Below, piece by piece: positions 13,101 to 25,100 of a DNA stretch of 64,000 bases. A program made the position numbers and the translations under genes. The notes under the pieces were generated by a model. That model had not been told where the DNA came from. It did no database searches and saw only the letters and a program-made list of their open reading frames with translations. This DNA is from Blastobasis lacticolella (lineage: Eukaryota > Arthropoda > Insecta > Lepidoptera > Blastobasidae), in contig LR990059.1 of assembly GCA_905147135.1 (NCBI GenBank), positions 13,105,001-13,169,000 of the forward strand, given 5' to 3'. Position 1 is the first letter of the stretch; each line of letters opens with the position of its first letter.

Positions 13101-16100
13101 ATCGAAAAATTTTGTTTTCTCTGTCAATATAAAATCTCGAACTTAGAAAACCATATGAAATCCGCTAAACCGCAGTAAGTCAAATTCTGCGGCTTAGCGG
13201 ATTTCAGAAGCCTGCATCTCTTCAAGATCAATTGTTGAAGTGTGTAGACTTACTATGTAATCTATCTTTATTCCTTAATCTTTTTTCTAAAGAGCAACAA
13301 AAGCGTTACTCTAGAGGTTAACTCCAGAGGATGTTAACTTTACTTACCACCAGGGAAAGTAACAAGCAGTTTTGCGCTGCCATCGTCAGAGTTCACCAAA
13401 GTAGCCGTTCCTACTATGCTGTCTAAGCTCTGGTCGATTACTTGGGTGTTGGTGACAATAACTTCTCCATTAGACAATTCGTAGGTTGCGTCACTGCAAT
13501 CCCCATTTTGGAAGTCCGACGGGTAGCTCTCGATCATATGCCATAGACCTTCGTACTGAAAGACAAAGTTTTATGAAAAGTGTGGTTAAAAGTATCTATA
13601 ACTAGTGGACCCGACGCGACTTCGTTCACGTACACCTACCCACCCTCTACCCATTTTTCTTATAAACTTATAAACCTTCCACTAGAATCACTCTATCTAT
13701 TACAAAAAACCGCATCAAAATCCGTTGCGTAGTTTCAAAGATTTAAGCATACAAAGGGACATAGGGACAGAGAAAGCGACTTTGTTTTATACTATGTAGT
13801 GATGTCGCTAAAGAGACAAGTTCGTTTCAACGTATGGTTTCAACATACTAATTATTTGGATCGTTAGCCCTTTTAATATGTGATAGATAACTGACAGATA
13901 AAGTTTATTTTATGATCTAGACCCGGATGACAGAGCAATAATATTAATTTTTTTTTAGATAACTTTGTGTTTACACTGTTAGAACGGTACAAAGGACTAT
14001 CGATGGTGACTCTCGCTCTGCCCGGTTTTAGTCAAAGCAGTCGCGCAGTCCCTTTTGGGTGGTAAATACATGCTTACAACATAAACAATGACAAGGACGC
14101 CATAACCTCAACGCAATCTTATGGATCGACCACAGTGCAATAAAAAATATTTGCCACTCAACCATGAAGGTAGCTAACTTTCCAATCTTTATGGAATCGA
14201 CTAACGAATTTAGATTTGAAAAAGTGAAAGTATTTTTTAACATTACCACGTTACCTATGTACTCGTACCGTGGTAATTATAGTTGGGAAATTGGTAGTGT
14301 GGTGCAACTTACGTCGGTTACATTAAAATTGCGTACAACATCGAGGTTTTGATCACACTGTCCAGGTAATATGATGGGATCACCAGGAGCAAGTTCAGGC
14401 AAGAAGAAGCAGTCTTCCTCAGTCTGGCTGACTGGTTCGAAATATTGATTATCCAATACTAAGTTGTTTTCTAATGCATTGTTAATAATTATATTTGCAG
14501 CAGCTGATAATGTTCTGGATCTGCTAAGTTTCCAGCTATAGACTGAAAAAAAATTAGGTAAAGATAAGCTAGCACATTTGTGTAATATAATAATATTTCC
14601 TTGTAACATAAAAAAATCATCTTGGCGTTAATGTCCCGGTTGTGCTCTCACGCACGAGGGCCCGGGGTCCGCCTTGACCATGATCCAGGATTTGGCAGGT
14701 CAGGTAATTACAGTGGAGCGACTGCCATCTGACCTCCATGACCCTGCTACCAGGGGAACTAGACCAGATTGGATCATGGTTACACATCCAGTCGCCTGTG
14801 ATGCCTGTGATGTGCAGGTTTCATCACGGTGTTTACCCTCACCGTAAGAGCATCGGTTAGTATTCTACTAATGTACATAACTCAGAAAACAGTCATTGGT
14901 ACATGGCCGGAGCGGGATTTGAAATCGGGACCTATGGCTTACGAGTCGGATACTCTAACCGCTCAGCCACCGACGCTCTTTATTTCTTTGTAACATACTT
15001 AATTGTAATGGAGAATGGGTAATATTGTATAGACCGCGTATCCAGAGTTGTAGCATTATAAACTATGTCAGTTTCTGTAGCCTCTGTGCAGTAGTTTAAT
15101 TCATCCTTAGAGCACATGACTGAATTCCCTTGGAGAAAAAAGCTATTCGAATCCGAATTCGAATAACCGTTCATAATAATAATTTACTTTTAATAATAAA
15201 TTAATAATTACTCTTTTACATATAGTCTGTAAAAGAGTAATTATATATGCCTATGTATGATTCCAAACCCTAATCTAGGTACCTACCAAACTTCATCCAA
15301 ATCCGTTCATCCGTTTAGGTTAAAACGTTTGAAACATAATAGTAGTTTATGCAACTGGAGTATTAAAACATGAGTGACTGTTTATCATGAGTGTTTTAAT
15401 ACCTTATTATATGCAGTTGCATACATCTACACCCATATTTTCATGTTAAAATTTCGTACCTATAATTTTCTCAACTTTGCTGGAAGTAAGATGCGAGTCA
15501 GTTCTGTTGTATCTACGCGTCAAGGATGTCAACCGGCGGGAAATTCACTTCACTACTTTCACATTTATCTATTTATTTGCTTTAAACAAGAAAAAACATT
15601 CACAAACGCAACTTACGACAATTAGAAAAGAATATTCTGTTTAGCGGGAAAATAATTACACATAAATATAAACAGGAAAATTTGAATTTTGAATTTGTTA
15701 GACATTTACGGTTTTTAGCCTACATTTCGCCGTGTCCGGGCGCCCAACAAAAAATTTAAAAATATAAGTGTTGCATAATGATTAAAAAGTTATTTTACGT
15801 TACAGCTGTAATGAAAATAGTATGGGAAATGCAGTAACATAAATTAATTTTTAAAAATTTTATAGACTGTCGTGAAAAAAGTGTGTCTTTAAACGACTGT
15901 TTTCGAAAATGTAATTGGAACATTACGATATGAGTGTAAATAAAAATCGTTAACACATTTATCCATCGCTATATGGAAAAAGGACCTATTCGAAGAAATA
16001 AACAAACGCAAGAAGACAATAATAGGATGAATACTTAATATTATTAACGCGGAAGTTTGTATGTATGTTTGTTACCTCTTCACATCTAAACAAATGAACT

Positions 16101-19100
16101 CATTTGGATGAAGTTTGGTAAATTACTAGATTAGGGTCAGAAATTAGACATAGGCTACTCTGTAATAATAATAATCTTGGCGTTAATGTCCCAGTTGTGC
16201 TCTCGAGCACGAGGGCCCGGGGTCTGCCTTGACCATGATCCAGGATTTGGCGATCAGGTAATTACAGTGGAGCGACTACCACCTGACCTGTATGACCCTG
16301 CTACCAGGAAAACCTGACAGGTTTCCTGAATTTGCAGGTTTCATCAAGATGTTTTCCCTCACCGTAGGAGCATCGGTTAGAATTCAACTAATGTACATAG
16401 AAAAAAGTGATTGGAACATGGCCGCAGCGATATTTGAAGCCGGTACCTCTCGCTTACGAGTCGGACACTCAACCGCCCGGCCACCGACGCTCCTTAAAGG
16501 CTACTCTATAATAAATAAAGTAATTATAATTCACAGCAAATCATTATTATAAACTATTAGGTTCGTATATTTTCTCCAAGCGAATTCACCCATTCGCCCT
16601 TAGGAGGAATTAAACAACTGCACAAAGACCTACAAAGACTGAACATAATTTATAATGTTGCAGCACTAAGTACGCGCTTACCCATTCTCCTTTAGTTATA
16701 CTTTGAAATTCTTTAAGACCATTCGTCGGTTTATTGAAATTATGATACACATGAATGGAAATTAAATAAACAAAGTTACTTGCTTTTTTTAATCTCTATC
16801 ATCAAATTTACTCACATTCTACCTTATTAATTGCGACTTTTGTGAACTAAACAAAAAGACATACTTAAACAAACTTACTTGCTCTTAAATCTCTATCATC
16901 ATCGCTCTCAATATTTACGCAGCTGTATGCCAAAGCATAGTCCGTGTAGTCGGTGTCGACGATCCAGAAAGGAATTGTGACATCTGTAGACCGGAAAAAA
17001 TGATTAAAACTACGAAATCTCAATACTAAGGAAAAAGCCTTGTTCGGAGTGTCTCTGTGATAGGAGCAGAACTAAAGTCACCGATATAGGTTTTAGAATT
17101 GCAAGACTGAAGTTTTAATGGGCAGGCTATGCAGCTTGTAGAACCGATGCCGGATGGGGCGGAAAGGTTCTCCTGTGGTTATAACTTATCGCGTAGGACG
17201 GTTGCCACGAGATGTATGGGGGGGGGGATCTGATTAAATCATAGGGAGCTAGATAAAGATGTAAAGGCGTGAAGGGAATTCTAATGTCCAGCAGAGGATG
17301 TCCTACTGCTGATGATGAATTCGAGTGCAACAAACATATAGCTAGCATTTATTAAAACTGCTGTAAAACTATGAAATGAACTAATAAATAAACAAATTAA
17401 TGAACTTACCAGAATTAGAAAGAGAAATGACCAGCCTGCCACTGCCGTCGTTGGATAAAGGTGAAACAATACTATTTGAAACTTGGAGAAATTGATTAAC
17501 AATAGCGGAAGACTGCAAGTTGAAGTTGTTACCAGTGACGGACCATTCGTGGTCGATACACTGACCAGGCTGGAACTCCTTTGGGTAAGATTCAATTTCA
17601 TACCAAGTCCCTTGGAACTGGAATAAAGTGTTAATATAGGCATTACAGAAAAAGAAAAAGGCCTTGGTGATATTTAGGGTAACAGAAATGCTATAAATAA
17701 TAAGGCAAAAGCTAAAAAGCTGCTGTTAGACTTTAGCTGACATGTTTTGTATTGTGGATTTAAATAACACGTTTTCATTATTTCATGTGTGTAAACTAGT
17801 TGCTTCACACTAGAACTTTATTGCTATCTAAATGCACTCCTCCATTCTTCTCAAAAATGTTTCAGCTATAAAATGATGTTCTAAAACATACCTGTGCGTT
17901 GTTAAAGGTGGTCATAACGGGCACAGTTTCATCACATCGCCCTGGAAATACTACAGGGACTCCTAGCTGTGGTTCCGGGATATAGAAACAGCCATCTACA
18001 CTCTGGTCTTTAAGCTCAAAATACTCTGGGGCCAACACCGGTACGGTGTTAATAATGTTGTTGATTGCTGTGTTCGCGGCTGGAGATAGTTGTTTTGTCC
18101 TACTAAGTTTCCAACTCCATACTGCAATAAATATGTTTGTTTCTTGTAAGTAGCTGAGATTCCATTAATCATTTCAATTTTCCTGATAATCTGTGAATAT
18201 ATTTTACAATAAGACTACGGGTTTACCTGTTCTGCTGTCCTCCCCAGTTTGTAGGCACGTATAAACTAATGCATATGAGGTGTAATCCGTTGCTAAAACC
18301 CAATAGTCAGTTGTAACAGTTTCTGAAATAAATAAATAATAATAATAAATAAATAATCGTGGACAAATTCACACAGCGCCATCTAGCCCCAAAGTAAGCA
18401 GAGCTTGTGTTATGGGTGCTAGATAACTGATAAACTACTTGTATACTTTCAAATACATACTTATTAAACATAGAACACCCAGACCCGTAACAGAAATTAA
18501 AATTCATCATTTCAATTTCTGCCCGGCCGGGAATCGAACCCGGGACCTCTTGCGTGGCATACCGGCACCGAACCACTCAGGTCGTCAATAAAAATGATAG
18601 AGACCATTATTAAAACTATTATTCGTTAACTCACATGCATAAAGCTGATTATCATCAACCTATCATAATACCATAGTAAAAAAAGAAAGTGGACCTATGG
18701 TACTCAATATAGTCTGATATCATCATCATCATCATCTTGGCGTTATGTCCCGGTTGAGCCCCCGCGCAGCACGTGAGGGCCCAGGGTCCGCTTTCCTGCT
18801 ATACCTCACTATACGTCATATATTCCCCACTTACAGAAGAAACAAAATTCTATACTATATTCTACATGGACATTGTCTGAAATAATTTTTGTATTTATAT
18901 TTTATTTATTTATACTCAATTTTTATTTGAATCTTCATTTGGGGCTTGTAAATTACGATTACCCTAACTATAACCTAATGATGATGATAATATAAGATCG
19001 TTGTTTGTGCAAACAAAATATAGGTATTCTCTTTTAAAACAAGTTTCTTAATAATAAAGTTGCTATTTTCTCAAAATTTTTAAAGCCTTGGCGAGCGGAG

Positions 19101-22100
19101 AATGTGGGATTTCATAAATACAAAATATATACTTACCATTAGTACCGCCAATCGGGAACTCAACTGTCAATTTCCCTTCACCAGTGGTAGACGCTAATCT
19201 GGCGATGCCTTCGATGCTGTCCAACCTCTGGCCAACAACCTGTGTATTGAAGACATCGACCGTCGGCAGGTTCAGGGTGTAATACGCGTTGTTACAGGTG
19301 CCTTCTTGGAACAGCGATGGGTAAGATTCGATGTCGTGCCACAAACCCATGTACTAAAAATCAAGAAAATATTTACCTCTGTGTCTTTATAGCTTGAGAT
19401 CAATGTTAAAACTCTTTTAATTAAAGGTTTAGTTGTATTGAAGTGCAGTTACACACCAAAATTTATTTTGTTTTTGTTTGAAAACTTGACTATAGTATCA
19501 CTTACTGCCGTGACATCGAAATCTGATTGGGTAGGGATATTTAAATCACATGTGCCTCTAAAGTTGACTGGTTGTCCTGAGACAGGATCAGGGTAGTAGA
19601 AACAGTCGTCATCGGTGCGAGCTGTTTCTTGGTAGTAAGCATAATTCAGGTCCAGGAACGAATGTACCACATCATCCACCAAAGCTGCGACGTTGCCTGA
19701 GAACTGCCGTGATCTTCCCATTATCCAACTGTACACTGGAAAAGAGAGTTATTATTAGTATTTTGTTCTCGTAAATTCAGGCGCTGTTCTAATTGTCAAC
19801 GGTCGTGCGGTCATGGTCGTACGACGGACGTCGCCCAGCCAACAGGAGACCTCAAAATCGCCCGTCGCACGAAAACGATCGTGCGACCGTTGCGAACAGC
19901 AACCTACAGCGTCTCAGAGTATTAGGTAGTTTTGTGTTTTTATTGTTTTTACCTCTTTTCGTAGAGTCGGTGATGTCCTCACAGGAATAGTATACTGCGT
20001 AATTTGTGTAGTCAGTAGCCAATACTGTCACCGTTTGAGTCTCGAAAACTGGGAAAAAGGAAAGTAAAAGGAGCCTTAGAAATATTTCTCTCCCTTTTTG
20101 CTAGTAACAAGAGTAGTAGTATAAGAATGACAATGAATTTAAAATAAAATGTTTGTTCTAAGCTCTACATTCAAAATTGTTCAAAAAATTTTTTTTTAAT
20201 AATTGATTTCATTTTTGTGTTCAAAAATGTTTGGATTGGATTACCTACTTGATACGACTATTGGATAGGTTTGATTATCGCAACAACTGAACTAAGGGTC
20301 TATGCAGTCAACAGCTTACCTCCTGGCGATACTTCCAATGTGATTTCCAGTATTCCATTGCCGTTGGGTCCAACTACTGTGGCGGTTCCAGAAGTAGTTT
20401 GCAATGCTTGGCTTACCACCCAATTATTCCGTAAATTAATGTTACTTCCAGCCACTTCGAACTCGGACCTACGGCATGTTCCTACAGCATCCTCAGTGTA
20501 GTAGCTAGATATTTCATGCCATGTTCCCTCGAACTGTAATAGTAAGTTTTGAGTAAGTAAAACAATGTATTAGGCGAATCAAAAAATTATATAGCTTGTT
20601 TATTACGTAATCTCAAACAGAAATGCTGTTTGGGAATTTTATGTTTTTGTTTTGGTTAGCTTGGTTGGAGTAGCTTTGTTTGAAATGCACTGAATTATAT
20701 GTTTTCTAGAGCTCATCCGTAACATACTAGGTAGGTAAGTCTGTTCTTAAAAAATAATAGGTATTTTAAGACTTGTATATCAATCTTTATGAACATAATT
20801 TGCACGGCGAACTTCATATTTTATTTATACTAATACTAGGAGACGTCTCGGAGACTTATTAAAATGTGCCGACCGCACAATTTGCCAGAATACCCCCGGG
20901 ATATTACTGGCATTATAAAAAGGGGAAATAAAAATCCTTGTATGAAATAAGTACTAACACATAGTGTTTTTAGAATTACTAACAATATATAGGCATTATA
21001 CTTATGTAAATCTGTATATTTTTAGCCTGAAAAAAAATACAATAACGTACAAGGACAATACTGAACATGAAGAAGCGCAGTTTCAAGGTCTTTTAAGGTC
21101 TTTTTCCAAGACGTCTTGATCTTTTTCTGGTATGATCATTATGATCCATGTCTCAATGTATCATTTGTGTTAATCTAATTAATTTTATGAATACATTTTT
21201 TTTTGTTAGCTATATAGTTACCTATATTTATGATAATAATTGTCACGTCATCATCATTCAAGTATTTCGTTTCGATAATACAAAATTTACCTTAATCTAA
21301 TCTAATGATGATAATCTATTGTTAATAGGTAAATTATTTGTGTGGCAGGCACAGTAACCAAACTATATTAAAACATTCTAAAATAAATAAAAAATCTTAC
21401 AGCTTCAGGGTTAAATGCTGGCACTCCACTTAAATCAGCGTCGCATTGACCAGGGAGCACTACCGGCTCATTCTCTCCAATCACGGGCAATTCATAGCAT
21501 GCTTCTTCGGAATGATCTACACGTTCTAAGTCGTCAATTGTCAAACCAAACAAGTTGTTTAGGGCTGTGTTTATGAACTGATTGACCAATAGATTGTTTA
21601 GAGTATCTCGTTGCAATTGCCAGATGTATACTGAAATTAATAATGAATGAAAGGTATACTAAATTTTATCAGGTGGTAGGACACTGTCAAGCCTGAGCAT
21701 CCCGCCTGGGTGAGTACCACCGCCTTATCTATTTCTGCCGCCAAGCAACAATGCAAGCATTGTTGTGTTCCGGCTTGAAGGATAAGGTAGCCAGCCCAAT
21801 TACAGGTTTGAGGCATTTCATCGTAGACCTCACAGTGACAACGCACTTTCGGTTCTGCATTTTTGTTGCCTGCTACCTAAATCCAGGAATCGTAGATGTT
21901 ATAGGTGATAGTTACCGCTTACCATCAAGTGGGCTGTGTGCTTGTCACTGTGTAGTATAAAAAAAATGGTAAAGAATCTGTTTTTCGGGGGGTATGTATT
22001 GGTGTAGTTAGGAACTTTTATATAACTAAGATAACACCTGTAACTACATTGCCTACACTAATCCTTTTATTGTTACATAGAATTAATAAAATAATCTCCA

Positions 22101-25100
22101 CGCCCATACTAAATTCCATGTTGGTAGTGATATTGATAAACATTAACACTTCCGTCTTTGTAATTGTAGTAAGAATAGTATTTTTAAATTAGACAAGGGT
22201 GATTGGATTGAAGTATAAAACAGAGATAGGGAAAGGAGTACAGTTTGTGATAATAGTACTCTTGGTGACAAAAATGGACAAGCACCTAATTGAAGCATTG
22301 AAGGTCATTGGAATGAGTCGAATGCGAGAGACTTGTAGACCAAGCAAAGTGAAGAAAGGAAAAGTAGGGGGCAACCCTAGCAGAAACCGGGATTGATCAC
22401 TAGGATGGTGATGACGATAAGAGCAAAATTTGAAGGAGGTTGTAAGTATGGATATTTAATACTCTGTATTTACTTATTATTGTTTAAAAATAAATTAATA
22501 TACTTACTTTGGCGTGAATTGTTGATAAGATTTACACATCTGTAGGCCAACGCGTAAAGATTCTGCTGATTGTCGGTTGAAAGTATCGAGACCTCAACAA
22601 GTTCTGTAAAAAATGATAATCAAACGAAATTAGTAAAACTACTACTAAAGTTGATAAGACATCCGTTATCAATTATTGCAAACCCAAAAAGCCAATGCTT
22701 TTAAAGGATATATTCAATGCATATTAATGAAATTGGAGATCTAGGTACAAATCAATAAGTAAGTAGTCTGCAATCTGTCCAAACTGACTTGTCTTATTTG
22801 TTGAAGGAAATTATGAATTTAAATGGATAATTTGTAGCAGTATTCGTGGAATATCACATTCTATGTGTTTCTTGTATAATTCAAGACATCTGTACACAAT
22901 ATACGTAGCGTGATTGGGTATGGTTTGTTCACCAAATAAGACAAGTCAGTATGGACAGATCATATGTATTTCGTATCAGAACTTCTCGTCCCTAGTCAAA
23001 ATTATTTTCATCATACATACCGTCATTGAGATTCACAGACAACCTAGGTCCATTGACAGTGTAGGTGCCACTCTGCTCCTCTAAAAAGTTTCTATTCAAG
23101 ACCCGATTTTGGAAGGTGAAAGCCTCACCAGTGCCTGTCTCAATCTCCAGCACTGAACAATCGGCATTTTGAGCCGGATTGCCAGCTCTAGCCGTCTCAT
23201 ACCAGGTGCCCAAGAACTGAGGACAACATATTGAATTTAATAAGAAACGTGGACCAGCAGAAAATAATGTAAGGACAGGTAAATGAAACTTATGAGCTCT
23301 GATAAAGTTTTCCCAAAGGATGTGTCGGATAAATGCGCTTCAATTATCTAGCAATGGTCAAACCAGAGGTCGTAAAATTATAGATGCATAGAACTTTCTC
23401 CTACGCACACTAAGGTCACAATATAATAATACTATTAAGGTTGTGTAATGAGCTACCTGGAGAGTACAACATAGAGTTATTCAAGAAAGGGTTAAAATAT
23501 TTTTAGGTGTCTGTAGACCGTGAGTGATACCCCTGGTATATTGCAAACGTCTATAGGCTGCGGTAACTGCTAACCATCAGGCAGGCTGTAAGAATGTCTG
23601 CCACCTTAACGATATATAAAAAAATGAAATTGAAGAAATCGCAAGGATAAGTCTGATTAAGACGGTTATGGACAGTCGAAGCGTAGTTGATACAGTAAAC
23701 ATACTCGTACCAATATCAGCAATAGAAATGCCATTCAGATTTTTCCACAAAAAGGGTATTCTTCCTGTAAGTATTTCAATAATGGCGATTGTGGAGCGAC
23801 GGTGACCGAGGTACCGGGTTCGAACCCCAGTGTTGGCATGTACCAATGACTGTTGACGACAGTTTGACGTGTCAATGGCGGTATGATATATGCGAGGAAG
23901 GGTGGACTTCCCGTATACCCGCACCCTTGTGCTGCACCTAGCAGGTACATAATGGACGACGATATGTTTCTTTGGACCATATGTCCGAATCTTCCTCCTC
24001 ATATTGCGATATAGCTCACATAGATAATACACAGTGGCGTAGCTAGCCCTCCGGGGGCCCCGTATCAATAGTTGTCTAGGGGCCCCCCTATTTGATATCA
24101 CCAACTACGGGGGGTGCTAATGAGTAACTTAAATCGTGGTCTCAGCTTAAGGCAATAAATGGTCGAGCGCAGCGAACTCACATAAATTCGCGTGTTAATA
24201 ATAAAAATAACTTTAATCACTGAATATGCGTGCGTAGTGAGATCTATATTTGTGTGACAATATACTCTAAATAAGTTGGGTCCGCGAAGCGAACAAGGCG
24301 TGCTCGGATTTTTGGATATATTTGACCTTGGCTTGGCTATATCACAAAAACAATTAATGTCTTTGAATGAAGGAGCATAGCGAGCTCGAAATTTTTGTAA
24401 TTTATACTTCAAACCTTGCGCAATTTTTATAAAAATAACGTATTTCAGTTAATGGATGATAGCGCCAGGTGATCTCGGAGTTTTTGACATTCTAGTGTGA
24501 CAAGATTGTATAATAAAATGAACTTCAACAATGAATGAGCGAGCGCAGCGAGCTCGAAATTTTTGGAATTATTTTGGCGGAACGGGTCTGAAATTCTCTA
24601 TTAAATAATTTTTTCCGCCGGAAATGAGTATGCAGCAGTATTCGTTCACATTCTATGTGTTTCTTATAAAATTCTCGACATCTATACACAATATACGTAG
24701 CGTGATTGATACGGCATTTCGTGATTTCATGTTTTATTCACCAAATAAGACAAGTCAGTTTAAACGGATCAAAGAGTTTCACGCAAAGATCGCGTCCGAA
24801 ACGGCCATATTTGCGTTTGCCTTAATGTCCGTAACATTTCATAGGCACTGCAACAGTGCCGCCTTTGTTGGCATGAACACTTCTTGCTCAGACCGGTCAA
24901 TTACGTAGGGACCAAATGTCTGGCCATACCACCTCCGCCAGGTGAGGGAAGGAGAGTCCTTGGTCATGGCGCGGACCCCGGTCCTCGCGGGCGACATCAC
25001 TACCGGGACATTAACGCCAAGATGATGAGCAACGGCTAGTTTCTGGTATGAAACGAAATACCAAAAGTGGCTTTGAGCTGTGGACATATGTATAACGCAT

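Noticed and set aside
9794..13908. Repeated exon as a pure assembly duplication
   Set aside because: The copies differ by a substitution, a 7-bp indel and a complete Helitron, and their outer flanks are unrelated, so two real loci are more likely. Long reads would settle it.
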